Assembly: GCF_021165935.1 (NCBI RefSeq)
Contig: NZ_CP088953.1
Location: 2,403,501 to 2,467,500, forward strand
DNA length: 64,000 bases
Source of the DNA: Microbulbifer elongatus
GTDB lineage: Bacteria > Pseudomonadota > Gammaproteobacteria > Pseudomonadales > Cellvibrionaceae
Reading direction: 5' to 3'
In this document: positions 35,081 to 44,089 of the stretch, one piece after another
Position numbering within the stretch: position 1 is the stretch's first letter
Layout of the letters: every line of letters begins with the position of its first letter
The notes under the pieces: model-generated
Database searches by the model: none
The model's input: the letters and a program-made list of their open reading frames with translations, nothing else
What the model was told of the DNA's origin: nothing
Position numbers and translations under genes: made by a program

Positions 35081-36082
35081 ATGGCTGACAGGCCGTCACT
35101 ACTCGTCGCTGCCGGCGCGGGTGGTGACGGTGAGGCGTTGCCCGAGCGCCGCTTTGCGCAGGATTTCTCTGCACCGTTTTCCTGTATTCCCTTTCTCGAT
35201 ACGCCCGAGGTGGTGCATATGGGGCTCAACAGGCTCGATACACGCCACTGGGTATTGCCCTGTCACACACTCCCGCACTATCACCACCACAAGATTGCCG
35301 CCCGTCGCGTGCTGGGGGACAAAGTCTATGCCCAGCTGCCAGAATCGCTGCCGGCTCAGCGAGAGCTGGGGGAGCGGCTGTATCAACATCTGATCAACGA
35401 CCACGCAGGTTACGCGTGCACATCCGCTGGCCCCCTTCGTTGGCAGGCGGATGGCAAAGCCCTCTACTGGACGGGCCTGGCCTCCCAGCTTGCAAGTGGT
35501 GAACCCCTGTGGGATGCCAGTGGCTGGATTGCGGACGATATCTGTCTGCTGCAACCGGGCAAGCACGGCTATGTACTGGTTGCCGCGTCACTGACGGCGC
35601 CGAGTTACTGGCGGCTGGAAGAGAAGATCGGGCGGCCACTGGATGCGATTCACAGGCCGGTACCCGGATTCCAGAACAAACTGTCAGCCCAGGTCGCACG
35701 CTTTTTCGATCACCTGAAGCCGGCGTATCCGGTATGGCGGGGCAACTGGTCGCTGGTGACTTCGGCAGAATTGTTGCAACGTGGCGGCGTTAGCGTGGAT
35801 TCATCGGGAACCGGCGAGACTAAAAATCAGCGGGCATACCTGCGGATCGAGCGACAGTCGCTGCGCCGACTGCCGAAAACCGGCGCGGTGGTATTTACCA
35901 TTCGTGTGTCGATCAATCCGCTGGAAGATCTGTTGCTGATCGAGGGCGGTGTTGCCGCACTGCAGGCTGCGGTGGAGGCGATGTCACCGGAAGAGACCCG
36001 GTACAAATCACTGGCGCCGTTGCTGCAGGACGAGCATGGGCCTCTGCGACAATTTTTTACCGAGCATGGTGGGCGTATATAA
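35081..36082 (+). CDS. HODM/DUF3445 family protein (heme-dependent N-demethylase-like)
   Basis: The 333-residue protein matches the DUF3445 family, related to the alpha subunit of heme-dependent oxidative N-demethylase. Evidence is the LNRLDTRHWVL segment and the strong motif LRIERQSLRRLPKTGAVVFTIRVSINPLEDL near the C-terminus. The family demethylates small methylamines in characterised cases; the substrate here is unknown. A TTG at 35069 is an alternative start. No partner subunits are nearby. Confidence 0.75.
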   Translation: MADRPSLLVAAGAGGDGEALPERRFAQDFSAPFSCIPFLDTPEVVHMGLNRLDTRHWVLPCHTLPHYHHHKIAARRVLGDKVYAQLPESLPAQRELGERLYQHLINDHAGYACTSAGPLRWQADGKALYWTGLASQLASGEPLWDASGWIADDICLLQPGKHGYVLVAASLTAPSYWRLEEKIGRPLDAIHRPVPGFQNKLSAQVARFFDHLKPAYPVWRGNWSLVTSAELLQRGGVSVDSSGTGETKNQRAYLRIERQSLRRLPKTGAVVFTIRVSINPLEDLLLIEGGVAALQAAVEAMSPEETRYKSLAPLLQDEHGPLRQFFTEHGGRI

Positions 36083-36087
36083 ACGTA

Positions 36088-37578
36088 TCAGCGCCGGCGT
36101 CCGGTCAGAGCGCCCATCAGTCCGCGCATTAACTCCCTGCCAAACTGTCGTCCAAAGCTGCTGGCCATCTGCTGAATACTCTTTTCCAGTGTGCTCCTGG
36201 AGGCCTGGCCGCTTCCGGTGGTTGCTGCGGGAGCGGTGTCCTTCGTGACCTGCAATTGCTCGCGCCGCTGCTGGAGCTGTTCGTAAGCGGATTCCCGATC
36301 CAGCTTTTTACCGTAGATTGTGCGCAAGGGGTCACTTTTCACTAAAGCTTTTTTCTCGTCGTCCGTGAGTGGCGCGAGCTGGCTCGCCGGTGGGTGAATC
36401 ATCGCGCGCGCTACCGGCTGTGGAATGCCATCGGGGTCCAGCCCGGAAATAAGAGCCTCGCCGACGGCCAGTTCGCCGATGGCGCTGGCGGTATCGATAG
36501 CGGGGTTCTCGCGAAAGCTGCGCGCTGCGGCCTTGACCGCGCGCTGCTCATTTGGCGTGTAAGCGCGCAGTGCGTGCTGAATGCGGTTGCCAAGTTGCGC
36601 GAGAATGTCTTCTGGAATATCCAGCGGGTTTTGCGTCACAAACACAATGCCCACACCTTTGGAGCGGATGAGTTTCACGATCTGCTCCACCTGGTCGCAC
36701 AGGGCTTTTGGCAGATCGTCGAACAGAAGGTGTGCCTCGTCAAAAAAAAGGACCAGGTGCAACTGACTGTCGCCGCTCTCGGGCAGGGTTTCGTACAACT
36801 CTGCCAGCAGCCACAGCAGCAGCGTGCCGTAGACGGCGGGCTGCATATCGCTGGCGTCCAGCAGATGGATGCGCCCGCCCTGGGTCAGATCATTGAGGTT
36901 CAGTGCGGGCTCGCCGAAGAGACTGGCGGCGCCTCGGGTGTCCGCTGACAATGGCTCCAGGGCCAGCATCTTGCGCTTGATGGCGCCGAGGCTCGCGGGA
37001 GAAATATTCCCGTATTCGGCGGTCAGCGCTTTGCGGTGCTGTTCCACATAATCCAGCAGCGCGGTCAGGTCTTTCCAGTCCAGTAACAGCAGTCCCTGCT
37101 GATCGGCCATGTGAAAAATGACCCGCAATAACCCCTGCTGGTTGTCATTCAACTGAAGCAGCCGGCCGAGCAGCTCCGGGCCCATTTCACTGGGAGTGGT
37201 GCGCAGAGGCAGGCCGCAGCGCCCCCACAGGGTCAACGGAAAGCCGGTGAAATAGCGCTCGTCGAGGGCGAACAGCGACAGGCGTTCCCGTACCTTCTGG
37301 TTGCCGCCACCGGGCGCCGCCAATCCACTGAGGTCGCCTTTGAGATCGGTGACCAGTGTCGCGATATTACGGCGGTTCAGCTGCTCGACCAGGTAGCGCA
37401 GGGTGACTGTTTTGCCGGTGCCGGTAGCACCGCAGATCAGTCCGTGTCGGTTCAACATCTGCGGCAGCAGAACCACCGGGGCATGGGCGGCGCCGGCCTC
37501 GGGCGGGAGTGTGGTCTGCCCGAGTACGATGGGTAGCCGGGAGGGCGGTTCGACGGTGGACGCGGACTGGACAGACAT
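36088..37578 (-). CDS. HerA-like ATPase, YjgR/DUF853 family
   Basis: This 496-residue cytoplasmic P-loop ATPase belongs to the HerA/FtsK superfamily. Walker A is GATGTGKT (about 52-59), Walker B is HLVLFFDEAHLLF, and a sensor region follows (VGIVFVTQNPLDIPEDILAQLGNRIQHALRAYTPNE). The C-terminal tail is Gln/Arg-rich. E. coli YjgR is the named relative; its role is unknown. No NurA nuclease partner is adjacent. AGGAA precedes the ATG. It converges with the HODM-like gene at a 5-base gap. Confidence 0.9.
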   Translation of the reverse strand: MSVQSASTVEPPSRLPIVLGQTTLPPEAGAAHAPVVLLPQMLNRHGLICGATGTGKTVTLRYLVEQLNRRNIATLVTDLKGDLSGLAAPGGGNQKVRERLSLFALDERYFTGFPLTLWGRCGLPLRTTPSEMGPELLGRLLQLNDNQQGLLRVIFHMADQQGLLLLDWKDLTALLDYVEQHRKALTAEYGNISPASLGAIKRKMLALEPLSADTRGAASLFGEPALNLNDLTQGGRIHLLDASDMQPAVYGTLLLWLLAELYETLPESGDSQLHLVLFFDEAHLLFDDLPKALCDQVEQIVKLIRSKGVGIVFVTQNPLDIPEDILAQLGNRIQHALRAYTPNEQRAVKAAARSFRENPAIDTASAIGELAVGEALISGLDPDGIPQPVARAMIHPPASQLAPLTDDEKKALVKSDPLRTIYGKKLDRESAYEQLQQRREQLQVTKDTAPAATTGSGQASRSTLEKSIQQMASSFGRQFGRELMRGLMGALTGRRR

Positions 37579-37650
37579 GCGCGGGTTCCTGAATGCAGTA
37601 GTTCGGGAAGTCTCCCTAACTGTAGCGTTCTCCCGCGGTGACGGTAGCGA

Positions 37651-38649
37651 TCAGTCCTGCTGTGCCTTGAACCCTTTCGGGGACAGGCCGGTCCAGCGGC
37701 GAAACGCTTTGCCAAAGGCGCTTTCGTCGCAGTACCCGAGGGCCGCGGCAATATCCACGTTGGTCTTCTGGCCCTCGCGCAGCCACTGGCAGGCATAGTG
37801 ACTGCGCACCTCGTCCTGTATCGCGCGGAAACTGGCGTTCTCTTCCAGCAGCTTGCGCCCGAGGTGTCTCGGGCTGATGCACAGACGGGCAGCGACCTGC
37901 TCGCGGCTGAGTTGCGGCTCCTGCTGTAGCAGGTGCGCCACCCGCAGTTGCAGGCTCTTGCTGGTCAGGGCCTTGAGCAGGGCATCTGCCTCGGGCTTGA
38001 GGCGCGCCATCACCTGGCGATCTGCGGCCACCAGCGGGGTTTCCAGATCCTGGGGGCGCAGGCGGATGGCCGAGACTTCCGCATTGAACTGTACCGGTGC
38101 CTGCAGCAGTTGCTGGTACTGCTGTTGTACCGCGAGAGAGGGGGTGGGGTAGGCGAACTGGACACTCTGGGGCTGGAATTCCCGCCCGGTCATGGCGCGG
38201 GCCTGGGCCAGGCAGATGGACAGCACCGTCTCGACCCGCAGTCGCGCGCAGCGCAGGTAATTGGGGCGATAGCAGAGTTCCACATAAAAACTGCTGCGGC
38301 GCAGCTCGAACTGGCCACCCTCTCCCAGCAGCGGGTGGTATATGAGAAGCTGATCAATGGCCGCACCCAAGTTTTTCTGGGTCATCAACAGGTAACCCAC
38401 CAGCCCCATCTGGCTGCCTTGCATGGCCTGCCCCAGGCGGATACCCAGAAGTGGGTCCGGTATGGCTTCCTGTACCGCCAGCCAGATCTCTTCCTGGACC
38501 TCCATTGGCACGCGCTCTTCCTCGTCAATGGCGGCCAAGAGGGATTGGGCACTGTCAGGGAGTACCAGATCCAGGCGCCCGAGAGCGGCAATAATTGCGC
38601 GGGTATAGCTGAGTGTGACGGTTCGAGTATCAGTGGTGTTCAAATTCAC
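37651..38649 (-). CDS. AraC-family regulator next to monooxygenase operon
   Basis: This is a 332-residue regulator with an Arabinose_bd-type N-terminal domain (about 15-200). The C-terminal AraC domain has AARLCISPRHLGRKLLEENASFRAIQDEVR and IAAALGYCDESAFGKAFRRWTGLSPKGFK. The start is GTG. It is transcribed away from the flavin monooxygenase gene, the usual arrangement for a pathway-specific activator, so it probably controls 38802-43114. Confidence 0.9.
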   Translation of the reverse strand: MNLNTTDTRTVTLSYTRAIIAALGRLDLVLPDSAQSLLAAIDEEERVPMEVQEEIWLAVQEAIPDPLLGIRLGQAMQGSQMGLVGYLLMTQKNLGAAIDQLLIYHPLLGEGGQFELRRSSFYVELCYRPNYLRCARLRVETVLSICLAQARAMTGREFQPQSVQFAYPTPSLAVQQQYQQLLQAPVQFNAEVSAIRLRPQDLETPLVAADRQVMARLKPEADALLKALTSKSLQLRVAHLLQQEPQLSREQVAARLCISPRHLGRKLLEENASFRAIQDEVRSHYACQWLREGQKTNVDIAAALGYCDESAFGKAFRRWTGLSPKGFKAQQD

Positions 38650-38679
38650 TGTCCGAAATTAACCAGAGACTGCCCGATT

Positions 38680-38802
38680 ATGACGACGGCCTCTCCGGAT
38701 GTCACGTTATATTCAAAATCGACCCCAAACGGTATGTCTGAGAGTGCGGTGAAACGCGGAGCAGGCATCGTTGATGAACTGAAAAAACAGCGAGAAGAAT
38801 AA
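38680..38802 (+). CDS. Possible 40-residue leader coupled to the monooxygenase
   Basis: A short frame begins with ATG at 38680 and ends in TAA whose last base is the first base of the monooxygenase ATG (TAATG). The peptide begins MTTASPDVTLYSKSTPNG and ends VDELKKQREE. The LYS-x-STPNG string resembles the first strand of glutathione transferases, but the rest does not. If translated, it would couple monooxygenase synthesis to its own. A promoter would then need to lie within 30 bases of the divergent AraC gene, which argues some caution. Confidence 0.3.
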   Translation: MTTASPDVTLYSKSTPNGMSESAVKRGAGIVDELKKQREE

Positions 38803-40148
38803 TGAAACCCTACGCGGTGATTGGCGCGGGCCCCATGGGTCTGTGTAGTGTACGGAATCTGGCAAAGCACGGCATCCCCTGTGTGGGATTTGAAATTCAC
38901 AGCGATGTGGGTGGGCTGTGGGATATCGACAGCCCGACCAGCACCATGTATGAGTCGGCGCACCTGATTTCCTCCAAGCGCATGACCGAATTTGCCGAAT
39001 TTCCCATGGGGGATGAAGTTGCTCTGTTCCCCCATCACAGTGAGCTGAAGCAGTATTTTCAGGAATATGCACGGGAATTCGATCTCTACCGCCATTACGA
39101 ATTTGATACCGAGGTTGTCCACTGCGAGCGGGTCGATGGCGACTGGCATATCACAACGCGCTGCAAAGGCGAGGAGCAGACCCGGGTATTCGGCGGCTTG
39201 TTGATTGCGAACGGCACCCTGCACCATCCCAACAAGCCGCAACTGCCCGGTGAATTTGCCGGCGAACTGCTGCATTCCTCGGATTACCGGGATCCGGCTA
39301 TTTTCGATGGCAAACGCGTGCTGCTGGTGGGGTGCGGCAACAGCGGCGCGGATATCGCAGTGGATGCAGCGCATCGCGCCCGCAGTGTGGACATCAGCCT
39401 GCGTCGCGGCTACTACTTCCTGCCCAAGTTTATTGGCGGCAAGGCGACGGACGCGGTGGGTGGCAAGATCAAACTGCCGCGCTTTATCCAGCAGAAAATC
39501 AGCGCGGCTCTGTCAAAGTTCATGCTGGGTACACCGGAGCAATACGGCCTGCCCAAGCCGGACTACAAGATGTTTGAGTCCCATCCGGTGATCAATTCCC
39601 TGATTCTGCACCATATTGGCCACGGGGATATCAAGGCCCGCAAGGACATCGCACAGGTGGACGGTCACCGCGTGACCTTCGCTGACGGCAGCAATGGCGA
39701 ATACGATATGATCCTGCTGGCAACCGGCTACAAACTGCATTACCCGTTTATCGATCGCGCGCGCCTGAACTGGGAGTCCTACGCGCCGCGGCTCTATCTG
39801 AATGTATTCCACCCGGAGTATGACAACCTGTTCCTGATGGGCATGGTGGAAGCGGCCGGACTCGGATGGGAGGGGCGCAATCGCCAGGCGGAAATGGTGG
39901 CGCTGTACATCCGCCAGCTGTCGGAAGGCGCGGAATCCGCGCGCAAACTCCAGGCGATCAAGCGGGCCCGGGCAGGCAGCCGGGCCGATGGCGGGATGAA
40001 TTATCTGAATCTGGAGCGCATGGCCTACTACGTGCACAAGGATACCTACCTGAAAGCACTGGCTGGTCACACCAGGGACTTGCTGAAGGGGTATGAGTTT
40101 GCGGATACTGATCATTTTGTAGCCAGTCCCGCTGCGGCGACCCGCTGA
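38802..40148 (+). CDS. Flavin-containing monooxygenase
   Basis: The 448-residue FAD/NADPH oxygenase has an N-terminal Rossmann motif GAGPMG (8-13) for FAD and a second, NADPH-binding motif GCGNSGADIA (about 180). LLATGYKLHYPF is the ATG-containing FMO signature. It is FMO-like, not Baeyer-Villiger by motif, but such enzymes overlap in chemistry. It heads a four-gene operon with a BASS transporter and two short-chain dehydrogenases, so it probably oxidises an imported or membrane-derived organic substrate. GAGAAG lies upstream. Confidence 0.9.
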   Translation: MKPYAVIGAGPMGLCSVRNLAKHGIPCVGFEIHSDVGGLWDIDSPTSTMYESAHLISSKRMTEFAEFPMGDEVALFPHHSELKQYFQEYAREFDLYRHYEFDTEVVHCERVDGDWHITTRCKGEEQTRVFGGLLIANGTLHHPNKPQLPGEFAGELLHSSDYRDPAIFDGKRVLLVGCGNSGADIAVDAAHRARSVDISLRRGYYFLPKFIGGKATDAVGGKIKLPRFIQQKISAALSKFMLGTPEQYGLPKPDYKMFESHPVINSLILHHIGHGDIKARKDIAQVDGHRVTFADGSNGEYDMILLATGYKLHYPFIDRARLNWESYAPRLYLNVFHPEYDNLFLMGMVEAAGLGWEGRNRQAEMVALYIRQLSEGAESARKLQAIKRARAGSRADGGMNYLNLERMAYYVHKDTYLKALAGHTRDLLKGYEFADTDHFVASPAAATR

Positions 40149-40161
40149 GGTCGCCAGGACC

Positions 40162-41124
40162 ATGAATGAAATGAACCCCGTAATCTCGTCCTCGCTGGAG
40201 ACTTTTCAGATGTCGCCAGCGGCGCTGCTCGCGCTCAACGCGATTCTCGCGTTTATGATGTTCGGCGTTTCTCTCGGGCTGCGCAGTGCGGACTTTCGCC
40301 GGGTACTGCGTCGGCCAGTGGCTCCGATCACCGGACTGGTCGCGCAGTTTCTGTTGTTGCCAGCGATGACCTGTGCCGCGACCTGGGCTCTGGATATCAG
40401 CCCGGGACTGGCGCTGGGCATGATCCTGGTGTCCTGCTGCCCCGGCGGTACTTTCTCCAATGTGATGACCTGGATTGGGCGCGCCAATGTAGCCACCTCG
40501 GTGAGCATGACCGCCATTTCCAGTCTCGCTGCCGTGGTGATGACGCCATTCAATTTTGCCCTCTATGGCAGTCTCAACCCGAACACCCGCGATCTGCTGC
40601 AGGCCATTGCGCTGCCGGCGGAAAACATGGTGCTCATTGTGGTGATGGTACTGGCAGTGCCTATGGTGCTGGGGATGCTCGCCGGCGCGCGCTTCCCGCA
40701 TTTTGCCCAGCGCAGTGAGCGCTACTTCCGCACGGCCTCACTGCTGGTATTTCTGCTGTTTGTGGTGATCTCTTTCAGCAAACACTGGCAGACCGCGATA
40801 CAGATTGCCGGCTCCGTTCTGGTTCTGGTTGTCGCACACAATGCGCTGGCCTTCCTGATCGGAGACCTTTCCAGCCGGGCGGCTCGCCTGCCGGTCGGGG
40901 ACCGGCGCGCGGTCACCATGGAAGTGGGTATCCAGAACTCCGGATTGGCGCTGGCCATCCTGTTCACCTTCTACCCCCAGGCGGGAGAGATGCTGGTTAT
41001 CGCCGGCTTCTGGGGCGTGTGGCATCTGGTGTCCGGGCTTTGTGTGGCGGGCTATTGGAACTATTCCAGCAACCGCTGCCCGACGCCCGGATTCAACGGC
41101 GCGGGGAGCGATTCGGTCGGGTAG
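40162..41124 (+). CDS. Bile acid:sodium symporter (BASS) family transporter
   Basis: The 320-residue protein has nine to ten membrane helices and BASS motifs: MMFGVSLGLR, PITGLVAQFLLLPAM, MILVSCCPGGTFSNVMT and the glutamate-containing MEVGIQNSGLALAI. The family moves bile acids, pyruvate, pantothenate and other anions with sodium. It begins 13 bases after the monooxygenase gene, so import of that enzyme's substrate is the natural inference. Confidence 0.92.
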   Translation: MNEMNPVISSSLETFQMSPAALLALNAILAFMMFGVSLGLRSADFRRVLRRPVAPITGLVAQFLLLPAMTCAATWALDISPGLALGMILVSCCPGGTFSNVMTWIGRANVATSVSMTAISSLAAVVMTPFNFALYGSLNPNTRDLLQAIALPAENMVLIVVMVLAVPMVLGMLAGARFPHFAQRSERYFRTASLLVFLLFVVISFSKHWQTAIQIAGSVLVLVVAHNALAFLIGDLSSRAARLPVGDRRAVTMEVGIQNSGLALAILFTFYPQAGEMLVIAGFWGVWHLVSGLCVAGYWNYSSNRCPTPGFNGAGSDSVG

Positions 41125-41222
41125 ACCAGCCACAGACATCGAATCATAAAAACGCATACAAATAACAATATCGTTTCGGCGGCGACCACCGGTCGCGGCC
41201 CCGGGGAAAATAAGAGTGAACA

Positions 41223-42242
41223 ATGACTGATAAGCGGGTATTGATTACCGGTGCTGCCGGCTACGTGGGCTGCTTACTGGGGGAATCTCTGAGTAAACAG
41301 ATGTCCGTCATGGGTATTGACATCGTGCCGCGGGAAGCGGCATTTCCGATTCGTGAAATGGACATCTGTGACGCGCGCCTGGCGGAACTGCTGCGCGCGG
41401 AGCGCATTACACATGTGGTGCATCTGGCTTCTGTGGTGTCGCCCGGGCGCGACCGCGCGCGGGAGTACAGGATTGACGTGGAGGGCACGCGCAACGTGCT
41501 GGAGGCCTGTGTCAAGGCTGGTGTTTCCCACCTCACGCTCACCAGCAGCGGTGCGGCCTATGGTTATCACGCCGACAACCCTGCCTGGCTGCAGGAGAGC
41601 GATCCGCTGCGGGGCAATCCGGAATTTGCCTATTCCGATCACAAACGGCTGGTTGAGGAGATGCTCGCGGAGTATCGCCTGCAGCACCCGCAGCTCAAGC
41701 AGTTGATTTTTCGTCCCTGTTCCATTGTCGGTGCAACGACCAACAGCAAAATCAGCGCGTTGTTTTCCGGTCGCGGCATCCTCGACCCCGGAGCCCATAA
41801 TTCACCGTTTGTCTTTGTGTGGGATCAGGACGTGATCGGCGCGATTGAATACGGCGTGACACGTAGTGCCAGTGGGATTTTCAATCTGGCCGGCGACGAT
41901 GCACTTACCCCGAAGGAGATTGCGCGGCTGTTGCATAAGCCTCTGCGGTGCCCGCCGGTTTGGCTGTTGAAGGCGATCCTGTCTTTCTGTTTCACATTGC
42001 GCCTGGGGAGTGTGCAGCCGGCTCAAGTGATGTTTCTGCAGTATCGGCCGGTTCTGCTAAACCACCGGCTGAAAACCGAGTTGGGCTATCAACCGCAAAA
42101 AACTTCGGCTGAGGCCTTTGCCTTTTTTGCAAAAAATGCACTGGGTATCCCGGTGGATGCGAGAGAGGCCCGCGTCACCCGGTTTGAGGGGGTAGTGTCG
42201 GGCGCGCAGCGACAACAACAACCGCAGGGAGAGGCCGCATGA
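41223..42242 (+). CDS. NAD-dependent epimerase/dehydratase family protein
   Basis: The 339-residue extended SDR has the NAD motif GAAGYVG near its N-terminus and a catalytic Tyr-Lys pair in YSDHK. The C-terminal region includes hydrophobic stretches (VWLLKAILSFCFTL) resembling 3-beta-hydroxysteroid dehydrogenase-like SDRs, but no family name is certain. It overlaps the next gene by 4 bases (ATGA). It is separated from the BASS gene by 98 bases. Confidence 0.88.
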   Translation: MTDKRVLITGAAGYVGCLLGESLSKQMSVMGIDIVPREAAFPIREMDICDARLAELLRAERITHVVHLASVVSPGRDRAREYRIDVEGTRNVLEACVKAGVSHLTLTSSGAAYGYHADNPAWLQESDPLRGNPEFAYSDHKRLVEEMLAEYRLQHPQLKQLIFRPCSIVGATTNSKISALFSGRGILDPGAHNSPFVFVWDQDVIGAIEYGVTRSASGIFNLAGDDALTPKEIARLLHKPLRCPPVWLLKAILSFCFTLRLGSVQPAQVMFLQYRPVLLNHRLKTELGYQPQKTSAEAFAFFAKNALGIPVDAREARVTRFEGVVSGAQRQQQPQGEAA

Positions 42243-43114
42243 GTTTTTTACGTGGCAAGCGGGTGAACCGCGAACAGGTGGCAGTAGTGACCGGTGCCGC
42301 AGGCGGACTTGGATGGGCCATGGTGCAGCAGCTCGCGGCGCGGGCCCAGCAGAGTGCGACGTCTCTGCGTCTGGTGCTGGTGGATATGAACAGCGATGCG
42401 CTGCAGCATCGGGCGGCAGAACTGACCCAGCCTTTGGTCTCGGTGGATGTGCACGTGGCCGACCTTTCTGCGGAAGATTCGGTGGCGGGACTTTGCCGCG
42501 CGCTGTGTAATGCCCACCCTCAGATTGATCTGCTGATCAATAATGCGGGAATCACCCACCGCAGTCTCTCCACCCAGACCACCAACGCGGTGATCCGCCG
42601 GGTGATGGCGGTGGACTATCACGCGCCGGTGGAACTTGCGCAAGGACTGCTCGCACCGATGCGTGCTGCCGGTGGGTGCGTGGTGAATATCAGCTCCATG
42701 GCGGGCTGGATGCCGGTGCTGGGACGCGCCGGATACTGTGCTGCCAAAAGCGCTTTGCATCAGTACTTTGAAACTTTCCGTGAGGAAGTCCGGGACGACG
42801 GTATCTCTGTGTTGATGGTGTACCCCAGTTTTGTTGCCACCAATATTGACGCCAATGCGCTGTCTGGGGACGGTGGTCGCGCGCAGCACGCGCAAAGCAC
42901 GGTGGGCCAGGTGCGCACTGCCGACTGGATGGCAGCGCGTATTGTGAACGCGGTGGCGGCAGGCAAAGAGCGTCTGTTCCCGTGGGACAAAACCCTGCTC
43001 GGTGCCTATCTGTATAAACTGGCGCCGCGACTTTTCCTGCGGCAGATGGTGAAAAACTTTCGTGTGGAGCTGGAAGAGGGGCGCAAGTTGGCGCGCCAGT
43101 CCAGTATCAGCTGA
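42239..43114 (+). CDS. Short-chain dehydrogenase/reductase
   Basis: The 291-residue classical SDR has the cofactor motif TGAAGGLG, NNAG for the fold, a catalytic Ser in NISSMAG and the YCAAK active-site pair. An insert of basic residues lies at the N-terminus (LRGKRVNREQ). ATGA overlap with the upstream epimerase implies coupled translation. The pair would reduce or oxidise hydroxyl groups on the monooxygenase product. Confidence 0.92.
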   Translation: MSFLRGKRVNREQVAVVTGAAGGLGWAMVQQLAARAQQSATSLRLVLVDMNSDALQHRAAELTQPLVSVDVHVADLSAEDSVAGLCRALCNAHPQIDLLINNAGITHRSLSTQTTNAVIRRVMAVDYHAPVELAQGLLAPMRAAGGCVVNISSMAGWMPVLGRAGYCAAKSALHQYFETFREEVRDDGISVLMVYPSFVATNIDANALSGDGGRAQHAQSTVGQVRTADWMAARIVNAVAAGKERLFPWDKTLLGAYLYKLAPRLFLRQMVKNFRVELEEGRKLARQSSIS

Positions 43115-43294
43115 AGCGCGCAGACGCTTTTCCCGGGTGCCGCCGGAGCGCGCTTCCTGCACGCGGCACTCTCCCTGTCATACTGTCATACCGCCTTCCC
43201 CCACTGAGCGCGTCGCTTTTCCGGCGCGCCCGACCTACAATTCACGCCCTGTACATCTCGAATCCGCTTCACCTGAGATTCCCGGGGAGTTTTG

Positions 43295-44083
43295 ATGGCG
43301 CTGATCGATAGCCATTGCCACTTTGATTTCGATTCCTTCTCTGCCGATCGCGGGCAGGTCTGGGCGCGCTGCCAGGGGCTGGGTATGCAGGGGTTGATCA
43401 TACCCGGCGTGAGTATTCCCCAGTGGCGCCACCTGTTCGCACTCGTGCAGTCTGAGCCCGGCTGGTTCGGGGCCGTGGGGGTGCACCCGTGGTGGGTGGC
43501 AGACCTTGCCCTGGGGGCGGCCGAGGTCGGGCGCGCGGTGGTCGAGCGTGTCCAGCACGAACGCAAACGGGGTGGGCAGCACTGTGTTGCGATCGGTGAA
43601 TGCGGTCTCGATGCCAATATCGAAACACCTCTGGAGGCACAGATTCCGGTATTCGAGGCGCAGCTGCAGGCTGCGCAGACATTGTCGCTGCCGGTGATCG
43701 TTCACTGTGTGCGGTGCCACAGCGAGGTCCTGAAAGCGCTGAAAAGTATTTGCCCGGAAAAAGGCGGGGTGATTCACGCATTTTCCGGCAGCCGGGAAAT
43801 AGCCGAGGAATATATCAGGCTCGGATTTTCTCTCGGTGTTGGTGGCACCATTACCTATGAACGGGCGGCGAAAACCCGCGCAACCCTCAGCGATGTGCCC
43901 CTGGAAAAACTGCTACTGGAATCCGATGCACCGGATATGCCCCACGCGGGGCGCCAGGGTGAGAGAAACAGCCCGGAATACCTGCCGGCGGTAGCGCAAA
44001 CCCTGGCGGAATTGCGCGGGGTGCCCGTTGAAACCGTGATTGCTCAGACTGGAAATAATGCCCGGGTACTCTTTGGGCTCTAA
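43295..44083 (+). CDS. TatD-family hydrolase
   Basis: The 262-residue metal-dependent TIM-barrel hydrolase has the metal-binding DSHCHFD at the N-terminus. Family motifs GVHPWW, IGECGLD, VIVHCVR, HAFSGS and LLLESDAPDMP follow. It is close to the YjjV/YcfH subgroup, which includes 3'-5' DNA exonucleases. GGGGAG precedes the ATG at 43295; a TTG lies one codon earlier. The next gene starts 6 bases after its stop. Confidence 0.92.
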   Translation: MALIDSHCHFDFDSFSADRGQVWARCQGLGMQGLIIPGVSIPQWRHLFALVQSEPGWFGAVGVHPWWVADLALGAAEVGRAVVERVQHERKRGGQHCVAIGECGLDANIETPLEAQIPVFEAQLQAAQTLSLPVIVHCVRCHSEVLKALKSICPEKGGVIHAFSGSREIAEEYIRLGFSLGVGGTITYERAAKTRATLSDVPLEKLLLESDAPDMPHAGRQGERNSPEYLPAVAQTLAELRGVPVETVIAQTGNNARVLFGL

Positions 44084-44089
44084 TTGACA

